From: Polyangiaceae bacterium
GTDB taxonomy: Bacteria > Myxococcota_A > Polyangia > Polyangiales > Polyangiaceae
DNA: 64,000 nt
NCBI GenBank assembly: GCA_020846005.1
Contig: JADLEQ010000048.1
Coordinates: 62,001 to 126,000 of the forward strand
Reading direction: 5' to 3'
The notes under the pieces were generated by a model. It was not told the DNA's origin, did not search any database, and worked only from the letters and a program-made list of their open reading frames with translations. The translations under genes were made by a program, and so were the position numbers. The first letter of the stretch is position 1, and each line of letters opens with the position of its first letter. Below are positions 47,959 to 57,078 of this stretch, one piece after another.

Positions 47959-50274
47959 ATGGTAGCTCCTGTGCATGAGCGAGGGACCCGAAGGCAGATG
48001 CGGCGCGCTGCGCGCGTCGCGGGCGTCCTGGCCTTCGCGGCCGCCCTCGCGGCGCCGCTCTCCGCGGCGGCGGCCGCCCCCGCACGGAACGCGACGGCGG
48101 TCGGCGTCGCCCCGCGAGGCGGTCACGGAGCAGCCGAGGTCCGCGTCACCTTCACCTCGCCTCCAACGTTCAGCGCGCGAGCGGATCGTGGCGGCCGGCG
48201 GCTGCTCGTCGATGTGCCCCACGCCGGGGTGAGCGGCGCGCCGCCGAGCACGACCCGCAAGGTGGGGGTCGTCGCGGGCGTGCTCGTGCAGTCCTTCCGC
48301 AGCAGCCAGTCGGGTGCGACCACGAGAGTCGTGGTGTCGCTCTCGGAGGAGTCCCAGCACGCGGTGCGCGTCGAGGGGAACGACCTCGTGATCGCGGTGC
48401 GGCCCGGCAAGGCCGGCCCCATCGTGGACGCGGGACGGAGCCGTGCGCGTGCGGAGACCCCCGCCGAGGCGGCGGTCGAGCGCGGCCGGGTGACGGACGT
48501 GCGGTTCGAGCACGGCTCGGTCGAGCAACGGGTCGTGGTCGAGCTGAGCGGCGCCCCGCGCCAGCTCCGCACGGATCGCAAGGGGCGCAGCGTGCTGCTC
48601 CTCGAGGAGGCCGAGCTCCCCGAGGCCCTGGTGCGCGCGCTGGACGTGGGGGCGTTCGGCGGCGACGTATCGCGGGTGTCGTCGTACGTCACTCGCCGAG
48701 GCGTCGTGATCGAGGTGGAGCACTCGGACGCCGTGACGAGCCGGATCGGTCGTCGGGGGCGGGCGCTCGTGTGGTCGTTCCACCGGCCCGGCGCGCTGCC
48801 CTCGAGCGCCACCGGGGTCGCGCGGGACGGCGGCGCCGCGCGCCGGACGCGCACCGTGCACGTCGAGCCCGGCGTCGACGAAGGCTCCCGGTCGCCGAGC
48901 GGGGCGCCCGTGGAGTCGGCGGCCGACGAGGCGGCGGGCGCGTTCGGCCCGGTCGTCGTGGGGCAGGCCCGCTTCACCGGGCGGCGGATCGATCTCGACC
49001 TCAAGGACGCCGACATCCACAACGTCCTGCGGCTCCTCGCCGACGTGGGCCGCGTGAACATCGTCACCGCCGACAACGTGTCCGGGTCGGTGACGATCCG
49101 GATGCGGAACGTCCCGTGGGATCAGGCGCTGGACATCGTGCTGCAGGCGAAGAGCCTCGGCATGGTGCGCCAGGGGAACATGATCCGCGTCGCCCCGCAG
49201 TCGGACCTGGAGAAGGAGCGCGAGATGGCCATCGCGCGCCGCAAGCAGGAGCTCGAGCTCGCGCCGCTGGAGACGCGCATCATCCCGGTGAGCTACGCCC
49301 GCGCGTCCGACATCCAGCAGCGCGCCCGCGATCTCCTGTCGCCGCGCGGCACCATCGCGGTGGACGACCGCACGAACGTGCTCATCGTGCGCGACGTGAC
49401 CGGGAACCTGAACCAGATCGAGGAGCTCACGCGCTCGCTCGACACCCAGACCCCGCAGGTGCTGGTCGAGGCGCGCATCGTCGAGGCGACCAGCCGGTAC
49501 CTCCGGGAGGTCGGCATCCAGTGGGGAGGCGACACGACCTTCTCGGGAGCGACCGGCAACCCGACGGGCCTAGCGTTCCCGAACAGCGTGGGTGTCGTCG
49601 GCGGTGCCAGCGACGACAGCACGCCGACCGCCGGCCTCAGCCCGTTCACCAACCGGGTGGCGACGCCGAACTTCGCCGTCAACCTGCCTGCGGCGGTCGG
49701 CACCGGCGCCGGCGGCGCGATCGGGCTCTCCTTCGGCTCGATCGACAACACGATCAACCTCGCCGTGCGGCTCTCTGCGGCGGAGTCGACCGGCATGCTC
49801 CGCATCGTCTCGAGCCCCCGCATCCTGACCCTCGACAACCGTGAGGCGCGCATCTCGCAAGGCACCCTGATCCCGTTCTCCCAGGTGAGCGCCCAGGGTG
49901 TGCAGACGACCTTCCAGGAGGCCAAGCTCCAGCTCCTCGTGCGACCGCACGTCACGGCCGACGGCAGCGTCTCGATGCACGTGAAGATCAACCGCGACGA
50001 GCCGGACTTCAACCAGACGAGCGCGCGCGGGGATCCGACGATCCTGAAGCGCGAGGCGGAGACGGATCTGCTGGTCATGGACGGACACACCGCGGTGATC
50101 GGCGGCATCTTCAGCCGCAACACCGGCCGGAACCTGGATCAGGTGCCGTTCTTCGGGGACATCCCGCTCATCGGGCTGCTCTTCCAGCGCCGGCGCTCGA
50201 GCGACACGCGCAGCGAGCTCGTGATCTTCCTCACGCCCCGGATCGTGAACCGCGCCGAGGCGCTCGGGCGCTGA
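47959..50274 (+). CDS. pilQ: Type IV pilus secretin PilQ
   Basis: A 771-residue outer-membrane secretin. Signal VAGVLAFAAALAAPLSAAAAA. Two AMIN-type beta domains bind peptidoglycan (about 45-130 and 165-265). An STN/N0 domain follows (RRIDLDLKDADIHNVLRLLADVGRVN, near 337), then N1 (PVSYARASDIQQRARDLL, near 440) and the secretin barrel (LRIVSSPRILTLDNREARISQG, near 613; VPFFGDIPLIGLLFQ, near 731; LVIFLTPRIV at the end). The ATG at 47959 puts a basic stretch before the signal; ATG 47998 is an alternative. It forms the pore for the pilus fibre, and completes pilMNOPQ, the basis of social or twitching motility. Confidence 0.95.
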   Translation: MVAPVHERGTRRQMRRAARVAGVLAFAAALAAPLSAAAAAPARNATAVGVAPRGGHGAAEVRVTFTSPPTFSARADRGGRRLLVDVPHAGVSGAPPSTTRKVGVVAGVLVQSFRSSQSGATTRVVVSLSEESQHAVRVEGNDLVIAVRPGKAGPIVDAGRSRARAETPAEAAVERGRVTDVRFEHGSVEQRVVVELSGAPRQLRTDRKGRSVLLLEEAELPEALVRALDVGAFGGDVSRVSSYVTRRGVVIEVEHSDAVTSRIGRRGRALVWSFHRPGALPSSATGVARDGGAARRTRTVHVEPGVDEGSRSPSGAPVESAADEAAGAFGPVVVGQARFTGRRIDLDLKDADIHNVLRLLADVGRVNIVTADNVSGSVTIRMRNVPWDQALDIVLQAKSLGMVRQGNMIRVAPQSDLEKEREMAIARRKQELELAPLETRIIPVSYARASDIQQRARDLLSPRGTIAVDDRTNVLIVRDVTGNLNQIEELTRSLDTQTPQVLVEARIVEATSRYLREVGIQWGGDTTFSGATGNPTGLAFPNSVGVVGGASDDSTPTAGLSPFTNRVATPNFAVNLPAAVGTGAGGAIGLSFGSIDNTINLAVRLSAAESTGMLRIVSSPRILTLDNREARISQGTLIPFSQVSAQGVQTTFQEAKLQLLVRPHVTADGSVSMHVKINRDEPDFNQTSARGDPTILKREAETDLLVMDGHTAVIGGIFSRNTGRNLDQVPFFGDIPLIGLLFQRRRSSDTRSELVIFLTPRIVNRAEALGR

Positions 50275-50376
50275 TCGGACGGCGTCGGCGGAGACCGTGA
50301 CGGCTCCGCGCCGGTCTCGACCTCCCGCCCGCCGCCCGCCACGCCCCGCCGGCCGGCGCCGCGCTATGCTGGCGCC

Positions 50377-52143
50377 GTGCTCGTTGGTCTCGTCACCCCG
50401 CCCGGGCTCCTGGGCGACTACGTCGGGCGCGCGCTCGGGCCGGCAGGGCACGAGCTGCGCCTCGCGCCGTCGCTCGAGGCCCTCCGCGCGCAGTGCGAAG
50501 GCGCCGTCGACGTCGTGCTGTTCGCCCCGGTGGTCGACGGCCAGCCCGCCGAGGACGCCCTGCGAGAGAGCAGCGCCGAGGGCCGAGCGCCCGCGCACGC
50601 CGTGTACCTCGGGCTGGACGCGGCGGCGTGCGTCCGCGCCCGTGCGAGCGGGTTCCAGCACGCGCTGGCGCTGCCGTTTCAGGGGGCCGATCTCGTCGCC
50701 GCGGTCGAGCGCGCGGCCCGGGGGCAGCTCCGCGTGCTGCTGGCGGACGACAGCGACCTCATCCACCGGCACACCGTCCCGATCCTGACGGAGGAGGGCT
50801 ACGAGGTCGAGGAGGCCTGGGACGGCGCCGAGGCGCTCGAGCGCGCGCGGGCGTCGCGCCCGGACCTCGTGCTCACGGACGTGGAGATGCCCAAGCTCGA
50901 CGGCTTCGGCCTGTGTCGCGCGCTCAAGGAGGACGCCGCTACCGAGTCGATCCCGGTCGTGATCTGCTCGTCGCTCGGGGAGGCGAGCGATCTCGAGAGG
51001 GGCTTCGATTCAGGCGCCGACGACTACCTGGTGAAGCCGGTGGTGCCCGAGGAGCTGATCGGGCGCCTGCACGCGCTCCTGGCGAGTCGGATGGTCAGCG
51101 CGCGCGAGCGGGTACTCGTGGTGGACGACTCCGCCGCGATCCGTCACCTGGTGGCGGACTGCCTGCGCCGGCAAGGGTTCCGCGTCGAGACGGCCGTGGA
51201 CGGCCAGGACGGCCTGGAGAAGGCGACGCGAGAGGCGCCCGACCTGGTGCTCACCGACTACGACATGCCGCGGATGACGGGCTTCGAGTTGGTCGTGGCG
51301 CTCCGCCGCCAGCCGGCGACGCGGGACCTCCCCATCGTGATGCTCACCGCGCGCGACACGCGGCGCGATCAGGCGCAGATGCGCGCCGCGGGGCTCACGA
51401 GCTATCTCGTCAAGCCCTTTGGGACCGATAAGTGCATCGCCATCGTCGAGCGGGTGCTCGCCGAGACGCGGCTCGCTCGTTACAAGGAGGCGTCCCGCCT
51501 GTACATCAGCGAGGGGGCCGTCCGTGCGGCCGAGGAGCTCTCCCGCGCGGGGACGCTCGGCGAGGTGCGCGCGCGGGAGGTGGACGCGACGCTCCTCTTC
51601 TCGGACATCTCCGGCTTCACCGCGATGAGCACGAGGATGAGCCCGGCCGAGGTCGTCGCGGTGCTGAACGCGTCGTTCGACGCCTTGTGCATCGTGATCA
51701 AGCAGCACGGTGGCGACATCGACAAGTTCATCGGCGACGCGATCATGGCCGTGTTCGAGGCGCGCCCCGAGCTCGACGAGCCTCACGCGCTCCGCGCGGC
51801 GCGGGCGGCGTGGGGGATGCAGCGCGCCCTGGACGACTTCAACGCGGGGCGGGAGAGCCCCCTCGTGATGCGGATCGGGCTCAACTCGGGCCCCATCGTC
51901 CGGGGCGACATCGGCTCCCGGTTCGTCCGCCGCGACTACACCTGCATCGGGGACGTGGTGAACCGAGCGCAGCGGCACGAGTCGAAGTGCCCGCTCGGGG
52001 GCGTCCTGCTCAGCGCCGACACCCATGCCCGGATCGCGGACCACGTCGTCGTCGAGGAGATGACGGGAATCACGCTCAAGGGTATCGATCACCCGGTGAG
52101 CGCGTACGTGTTGAGAGGTCTCCGCGAGGAGGGCCCGTCGTGA
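50377..52143 (+). CDS. Multi-receiver adenylate cyclase (REC-REC-REC-CHD)
   Basis: A 588-residue cytoplasmic signalling protein. Residues 1-115 form a receiver-like domain without the phospho-acceptor Asp box. Receiver 2 (about 117-235) has LLADDSD, the phospho-Asp in LVLTDVEMPKLDG and the Lys in DDYLVKPV. Receiver 3 (about 247-365) has VLVVDDSA, VLTDYDMPRMTG and TSYLVKPF. The class III cyclase domain (about 400-580) has metal Asps in LLFSDISGFTAM and IGDAIMAVFE, the base-selecting Lys in DIDKFIGD and the Asn/Arg pair in GDVVNRAQR; all are intact, so ATP cyclisation is expected. The GTG start at 50377 precedes the first domain directly. It is coupled to the next gene by GTGA. Confidence 0.92.
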   Translation: MLVGLVTPPGLLGDYVGRALGPAGHELRLAPSLEALRAQCEGAVDVVLFAPVVDGQPAEDALRESSAEGRAPAHAVYLGLDAAACVRARASGFQHALALPFQGADLVAAVERAARGQLRVLLADDSDLIHRHTVPILTEEGYEVEEAWDGAEALERARASRPDLVLTDVEMPKLDGFGLCRALKEDAATESIPVVICSSLGEASDLERGFDSGADDYLVKPVVPEELIGRLHALLASRMVSARERVLVVDDSAAIRHLVADCLRRQGFRVETAVDGQDGLEKATREAPDLVLTDYDMPRMTGFELVVALRRQPATRDLPIVMLTARDTRRDQAQMRAAGLTSYLVKPFGTDKCIAIVERVLAETRLARYKEASRLYISEGAVRAAEELSRAGTLGEVRAREVDATLLFSDISGFTAMSTRMSPAEVVAVLNASFDALCIVIKQHGGDIDKFIGDAIMAVFEARPELDEPHALRAARAAWGMQRALDDFNAGRESPLVMRIGLNSGPIVRGDIGSRFVRRDYTCIGDVVNRAQRHESKCPLGGVLLSADTHARIADHVVVEEMTGITLKGIDHPVSAYVLRGLREEGPS

Positions 52144-52784
52144 GGTGGGTCCAGCGCGTCGCGCTGCCGGGCGTGGTGGCGAGCGTGGTCGCCGGGGCGG
52201 CCGTCGCCGGGTCGCCGGAGGAGAGCCGCTACCCCTACGATCCGGCCTGCCCGTGGGGACGCGTCGCGAACGGCAAGGGCATGCTGGTGCGCTGCCTGGA
52301 GGAGCGCGAGGCGCGCCTCGTGCTCGGCGCCGCGAGCGCTCGTCCCCCGCAGTCCGCGGCGGCGCACTCCGCGTCGTCGTCGTCGCCGCCGGCAGGCTCC
52401 GCTCCGCCTGCGACGTCTTCGAGCGCTCCCGCGGATCCCCCGCCGCCCGACCCGCCGAGCGCGGTGCGCGTCGCGACGCTCACGGTGACGGCCGATCAAG
52501 GCGGCCTCCCGGCAGCGGAGCGCCATCTGCGCGGAGCCCGCAAGGTCTTCGCGCGCTGCGTCGAGCAGCATGGTGGCGTCGAGGGAGCCTCGGCCGAGAT
52601 CAGCCTCCGCTTCCTGGTGCGGGCGCGGGGCCGCGCCGAGGGCGTCAGCGTGGCGCGCCGGCGCGGGCTCCGCGCGGAGGCCGCCCGCTGCATCGCCGAG
52701 GCGCTCGATCGCCGGTGGGTCGGGCAGCCGGAGGAGCCCATCACCGGCGCGACGCTCGTCCTGGGCTTCGCGAGGGATCGTTGA
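52140..52784 (+). CDS. Exported protein with C-terminal AgmX/TonB-like domain
   Basis: A 214-residue protein. Signal peptide ALPGVVASVVAGAAVAGS. A short Cys-containing head (DPACPWGRVANGKGMLVRC) is followed by a Ser/Ala/Pro-rich linker (about 65-105). The C-terminal domain has VFARCVEQHGG, AEISLRFLVRARGRAEGVSVARR and AARCIAEALDRRWVGQP, the pattern of the AgmX/PglI C-terminal domain (TonB-like beta fold with a Cys pair) found in gliding and motility proteins of myxobacteria. The function is inferred only from that similarity. It overlaps the cyclase stop and the cheB start by four bases each. Confidence 0.7.
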   Translation: MRWVQRVALPGVVASVVAGAAVAGSPEESRYPYDPACPWGRVANGKGMLVRCLEEREARLVLGAASARPPQSAAAHSASSSSPPAGSAPPATSSSAPADPPPPDPPSAVRVATLTVTADQGGLPAAERHLRGARKVFARCVEQHGGVEGASAEISLRFLVRARGRAEGVSVARRRGLRAEAARCIAEALDRRWVGQPEEPITGATLVLGFARDR

Positions 52785-53845
52785 GCTCACCGATCCGTGT
52801 CTTGATCGCGGACGACTCGGCGTTCATGCGCGCGGCGGTCGCGCGGCTGCTCGAACCCGACTCGCGCTTCACGGTCGTCGGGCAGGCGAAGGATGGTCTC
52901 GAGGCGGTGCGGCTCGCCGACGACCTCCGCCCCGACGTGGTCACCATGGACTTCAACATGCCGGGACTCGACGGCGCGGAGGCGACGCGGCGAATCGTGG
53001 CGCGCGCGCCGACACCGATCGTGATGCTGAGCGCCCACACGCGCGAGGGCGCCGCCGAGACGCTGGCGGCGCTCGCCGCGGGGGCGGTCGACTTCGTGGC
53101 GAAGCCGGACGGCGAGGTGACGACCACCCTCGGCGAGGTCCGCGACGAGCTCCTCGGGAAGCTGATCGCCGCCGCGATGGCCAACGTCGCGGGCGTCCCC
53201 GCGCCCCAGGCGGGCGCGGCCCAAGCGGCGATCGCCGGAGCCGTCGACACGAGCCGCCGCGGAGCCGTGGCGGCGCGCCCGATGCCGCCGGGGCTCCGCG
53301 TCGTCGTCGTCGCGTCCTCGACCGGCGGGCCCCAGGCGCTCGCGCGTGTGCTGCCGCGACTCGGCCTGAGCGGCTCCGCGCTGCTCGTCGTGCAGCACAT
53401 GCCGGAGGGCTTCACGGCCGCGCTGGCGACCCAGCTCGCCGAGCTGACGCGGTTCGCCGTGCGTGAGGCTGCGGCGGGCGACGTGCTCGCGCCGGGGGTC
53501 GCGCTCGTCGCCCCCGGCGGGCGGCACCTCGCGCTCGAGCAAGGCCGCGTCGCGCTCTCGGTCGCGCCGCCCGTGCACGGCGTCCGTCCCGCGGCCGACG
53601 TGACGCTCCGCTCGGTCGCGCAGGCGTTCGGCGCGCGGTCGGTGGGCGTCGTCCTCACGGGCATGGGGCGCGACGGTGCGCTGGGCCTCGCGGCCATCAA
53701 GGCGGCCGGGGGCCGGACGCTGGCGCAGGACAAGGCCTCGTCCCTCGTGTACGGCATGCCGAAGGCGGCCGCCGAGCTCGGGGTCGTGGACGAGGTCGTG
53801 CCCCTGGATCGGATGGGGGACGCGATCGAGCGCGCGGTCCGCTGA
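52781..53845 (+). CDS. cheB: Chemotaxis methylesterase CheB
   Basis: A 354-residue two-domain protein. Receiver (about 5-120): RVLIADDSAFMR, phospho-Asp in VVTMDFNMPGLDG, Lys in VDFVAKPDG. Methylesterase (about 165-354): catalytic Ser in VVASSTGGPQAL, His in VVQHMPEGFT, Asp in LTGMGRDGALG, giving a full triad. It removes methyl groups from, or deamidates, chemoreceptors. No receptor, CheA, CheW or CheR gene is next to it. The start is TTG 52781, overlapping the upstream TGA; TTG 52802 would cut into the first strand and is less likely. The TGA overlaps the next ATG (TGATG). Confidence 0.92.
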   Translation: MSSPIRVLIADDSAFMRAAVARLLEPDSRFTVVGQAKDGLEAVRLADDLRPDVVTMDFNMPGLDGAEATRRIVARAPTPIVMLSAHTREGAAETLAALAAGAVDFVAKPDGEVTTTLGEVRDELLGKLIAAAMANVAGVPAPQAGAAQAAIAGAVDTSRRGAVAARPMPPGLRVVVVASSTGGPQALARVLPRLGLSGSALLVVQHMPEGFTAALATQLAELTRFAVREAAAGDVLAPGVALVAPGGRHLALEQGRVALSVAPPVHGVRPAADVTLRSVAQAFGARSVGVVLTGMGRDGALGLAAIKAAGGRTLAQDKASSLVYGMPKAAAELGVVDEVVPLDRMGDAIERAVR

Positions 53846-55737
53846 TGACACCCCACGCAGCCGTCACGGGCGAGGCGCCCCCCCGGGCTCCGGCGACGCC
53901 TCTCGAGGAGCTCTACCGTGCCCGGGCGACCCGGTTCGAGGCCGAGGCAGCGCGGCTCGGCGCGCGCTCGCGTGGCGTCTCGCACCTGCGCGGCGCGGCG
54001 TTCCTCGTGGCGGGCCTGGGCGGGCTCTGGGGCGTCCTCGGCGGGCCCCGGGGCGCCGCGCTGGCGGTGGTCGCCGCGGGGCTGGTCGCGTTCCTCGGCC
54101 TGGTGGTCGCCCACGCGCGCGTGATCGCGCTCGAGGACACCGCTCGGCGGTGGGCGCGCGTGAACGAAGAGGCGCAGCTCCGGTTGTCCGGTCGCTTCTC
54201 CGAGCTCCCGCGGGACGGCGCCCGGTTCCTCTCGGCGCGCCACGCGTACGCGAGCGATCTCGATCTGTTCGGGCCCGCCTCGGTGTTCCAGCGCGTCAGC
54301 GTGGCGCGCACGCGGTGGGGCGAGGACACGCTCGCCGACTGGCTCCTCGGGCCCGCCGAACCGCAGGCGATCGTTCGCCGCCAGGCCGCCGTGCGCGCGT
54401 TCGCGCCCCGCCTCGATCTTCGGCAGGAGATCGAGGCGCTGGGCCTCGAGCTGCGCGAGCTGCGACCGCGCGGGACCTCCGGCGCCGCGCCCGTCGTGGA
54501 GCCATCGGATCCAGAGGCGATGCTCGGCTGGGCGGAGGGGAAGCCGGAGCTCGCGGGGCGGCCGCTCCTGCTCGTGGCGGCCCGAGGCTTGCCCTTGTGG
54601 ACGGTCGCCGTCGCCGTCGCGGTGGGCGTGGCCGACGCGCCGCTCTACGCGCTGCTGGTCCCGCTCGCGCTCGCGATCGGGGTCGACCTCCGCACGCGCG
54701 CGGCGACTCATCGGGCGTTCCAGGCCGTCACCGCCGGCGAGGGCGCCCTCGCGCGCCACCAGGCGGCGCTCGCCGCCGTCGAGCGCGCGACGCTCGATCC
54801 GGAGATCCACGCGGCCCTCGGCGACCCGCTGGCTGGAGGCGCGGCGCGGCCGTCCGAGGCGCTCCGCGCGCTGCGGCGCGCCGTGGGGTGGCTCGCGCTC
54901 CGCGAGAACGCGCTCTTGCACCCGGTCGTCAACGCGTTCCTGCTCTGGGATCTGAACTGGGCGCTGGCGCTCGACGGCTGGCGCGGTCGGTACGGCGCTG
55001 CGGCGCGCGGCTGGTTCCGCGCGCTCGGCGAGCTCGAGGCGCTGTCGTCGTTCGCCGCGCTCCACCACGACGAGCCCGAGTGGACGTTCCTGGAGCTCGG
55101 CGCCGACGGCGAGCCGCTCGAGGCGCTCGGCGTGTCGCACCCGCTGCTCCCGGGCGGCGCGCGCGTCGGCAACGACGTCTCGCTGTCGGGCCCGGGCACC
55201 GCCCTCCTCGTGACCGGGTCGAACATGAGCGGCAAGAGCACGCTCCTCCGCGCCGTGGGGCTCGCCGTGGTGCTCGGGCTGGCGGGGGCTCCGGTGTGCG
55301 CGCGACGGCTGCGGCTCGGCCCGGTCGCGCTCCGCACGAGCATGCGAGTCTCCGACTCTCTCGCCCAGGGCGCCAGCCACTTCTACGTCGAGGTGAGCCG
55401 ACTCGCGTACGTGCTCGCGGGGACCCGGCAGCCGACCCGACTCCTCTTCCTGCTGGACGAGATCCTACACGGCACGAACTCTCGGGAGCGGCAGATCGGC
55501 GGGCGCTGGGTCATCGCAGAGCTCGTCCGGCAGGGCGCGCTCGGGCTCGTGTCGACCCACGACATGGGCCTGGTCGAGCTGCCGCCGGAGGTCGCCCCCG
55601 CGGTCCGGATCGTCCACTTCCGCGAGGCCGTCACCGACGGCGTGATGACCTTCGACTACCGACTGCGGGACGGTCCGGTGACGGAGGGCAACGCGCTCCG
55701 GCTGATGCGCGCGCTCGGCCTCGCCGTCCCGGAGTGA
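53845..55737 (+). CDS. Membrane-anchored MutS-like ATPase
   Basis: A 630-residue protein. The C-terminal third is a MutS ATPase: Walker A LVTGSNMSGKSTLLR (about 456-470), the signature loop SMRVSDSLAQGASHFYVEV (about 500), Walker B LLFLLDEILHGTNSRER (about 532), and VSTHDMGLVELP near 571. The mismatch-recognition domain of MutS1 is absent. The N-terminal half has two hydrophobic blocks, about 47-92 and 248-275, that look like paired transmembrane helices, and a core or lever region between and after. Such short MutS-family proteins are known in several phyla without a defined role. It is coupled to cheB by TGATG. Confidence 0.86.
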   Translation: MTPHAAVTGEAPPRAPATPLEELYRARATRFEAEAARLGARSRGVSHLRGAAFLVAGLGGLWGVLGGPRGAALAVVAAGLVAFLGLVVAHARVIALEDTARRWARVNEEAQLRLSGRFSELPRDGARFLSARHAYASDLDLFGPASVFQRVSVARTRWGEDTLADWLLGPAEPQAIVRRQAAVRAFAPRLDLRQEIEALGLELRELRPRGTSGAAPVVEPSDPEAMLGWAEGKPELAGRPLLLVAARGLPLWTVAVAVAVGVADAPLYALLVPLALAIGVDLRTRAATHRAFQAVTAGEGALARHQAALAAVERATLDPEIHAALGDPLAGGAARPSEALRALRRAVGWLALRENALLHPVVNAFLLWDLNWALALDGWRGRYGAAARGWFRALGELEALSSFAALHHDEPEWTFLELGADGEPLEALGVSHPLLPGGARVGNDVSLSGPGTALLVTGSNMSGKSTLLRAVGLAVVLGLAGAPVCARRLRLGPVALRTSMRVSDSLAQGASHFYVEVSRLAYVLAGTRQPTRLLFLLDEILHGTNSRERQIGGRWVIAELVRQGALGLVSTHDMGLVELPPEVAPAVRIVHFREAVTDGVMTFDYRLRDGPVTEGNALRLMRALGLAVPE

Positions 55738-55806
55738 GGCTCGCCGCGGGGCGCTGGGTGCGCTGGCGGCTTGCGACCCGAGGCCCGATCGGCCTAGAGG
55801 CGCGCC

Positions 55807-57027
55807 GTGTCCCGCGCGGAGACCTCACCCAGCGCCGAGGCAGTCCTCACCTTCCTCGAGAGCGCCGGTCATCGCTCGGAGGCGGAGCACTACCTCGAGG
55901 TCTTCCGCGATCTCCCCCGCGAGAGCTTCGCCATCATCGGCGTGGAGTCTGCGGTCGTCGGCCACGCGCTCGACTCGATCGGCGAGCAGCTCCGCTTCCT
56001 GGCCGAGCTCGGGCTGGTGGCTCCGATCGTCGTCGGGCTGTTCGACCCGGCGGGGTCCGAGCGCGCCGCCCAGCGCCTCGCCCGCCGCCTCCCGCGGCTC
56101 GGGGTCGCGATCGAGCGCGTCGAGCCCGTGAGCGCGGCGACGGCGGGCGGCCTCCGGTCGCTCCTCGTCGCCGGTCGCTTCCCGCTCCTCCGCTTCGGTG
56201 CGGAGCTGCCCGCCGAGGACCGCTTCGACCGCCTCGCGGAGATCGCGGTCGCGCTCGGGTCGCGCAAGCTCGTGCTGTGCCGCCGGCGCGGAGGCCTGGG
56301 GCCGCGCGTCGAGCGGTCGATCGAGCTGCTCCCGGGCCACCTGGTCGACGCGAGCGCCGGCGGACTCTCGGTGATCAACCTGCGAGCCGACCGCGTGGCG
56401 CTCGAGGCGTCGCGGCTGCTGCACCGGGAGGACGCGGCGCTCCTCGGCCACCTCGCGCGGTTCCTCGATCGCGCGGCGCCGCGGCCACTGGTCGTCAACG
56501 TCGCCGCGCCCTTCGATCTGCTGAAGGAGCTGTTCACCGTCCGAGGCGCCGGGACGCTGGTGAAGGCCGGCGCCGAGATCGAGCGCTGCTCCGGGTGGGC
56601 GGCGGTCGACGCGCCGCGCGTCCGCGCGCTCATCGAGGCCAGCTTCGGGCGGCCGCTCCGGTCGGACTACTTCGAGCGCGCGCCGCTCGCCGTCTACCTC
56701 GAGCGCGCGTACCGCGGCGTCGCCGTGGTGGAGGAGGGGCGGGTAGCACCCTATCTCGCGAAGTTCGCCGTCGAGCCGTTCGCGCGAGGCGAAGGGCTGG
56801 GAGCGGATCTCTGGCTGGCGCTCACGCGGGAGCACCCGACCCTCTTCTGGCGGACGCGCGCCGACAACCCGGTGGCGACCTGGTACCAGTCGGTCTGTCA
56901 TGGGATGCAGCGGGGGGCGCGCTGGCACGTCTACTGGCGCGGGCTCCCGCCGACGGCCATCGAGCAGGCGATCGAGGAGGCGATCGCGCTCCCCGACGAC
57001 TTCCTGCTGGCGCCCGGGGCGGCGTGA
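55807..57027 (+). CDS. Vertebrate-type N-acetylglutamate synthase
   Basis: A 406-residue protein with an amino-acid-kinase-like domain (about 20-260) and a C-terminal DUF619 GNAT domain (about 265-400). The GNAT part has YLERAYRGVAVVEEG, YLAKFAVEPFARGEGLGADLW and TLFWRTRADNPVATWYQ, closely following the animal NAGS and NAGS-K proteins. LFTVRGAGTLVKAGAEIE is the usual hinge. In the kinase half the nucleotide loop reads FAIIGVESAVVG instead of the lysine-glycine-rich VVKIGG loop, so kinase activity is probably lost. It would make N-acetylglutamate for arginine synthesis. GTG start 55807; it may follow the MutS-like gene in one transcript (69-nt gap). Confidence 0.85.
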   Translation: MSRAETSPSAEAVLTFLESAGHRSEAEHYLEVFRDLPRESFAIIGVESAVVGHALDSIGEQLRFLAELGLVAPIVVGLFDPAGSERAAQRLARRLPRLGVAIERVEPVSAATAGGLRSLLVAGRFPLLRFGAELPAEDRFDRLAEIAVALGSRKLVLCRRRGGLGPRVERSIELLPGHLVDASAGGLSVINLRADRVALEASRLLHREDAALLGHLARFLDRAAPRPLVVNVAAPFDLLKELFTVRGAGTLVKAGAEIERCSGWAAVDAPRVRALIEASFGRPLRSDYFERAPLAVYLERAYRGVAVVEEGRVAPYLAKFAVEPFARGEGLGADLWLALTREHPTLFWRTRADNPVATWYQSVCHGMQRGARWHVYWRGLPPTAIEQAIEEAIALPDDFLLAPGAA

Positions 57028-57078
57028 GGTGACGGAGCCGGGCGCGGGGCCCCCGCGGCGCCAGGCGGCCGCCCGCAG

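Noticed and set aside
44960-50274. Type II secretion system instead of type IV pilus
   Set aside because: The order M-N-O-P-Q, the INLLP motif in PilN, the PilP lipoprotein and the AMIN domains in the secretin all mark the pilus system.
53676-57032. Plus-strand open frame of 1118 codons across cheB, the MutS-like and NAGS-like genes
   Set aside because: It overlaps three genes with intact catalytic motifs in another frame and is almost only Arg, Ala, Gly and Pro.
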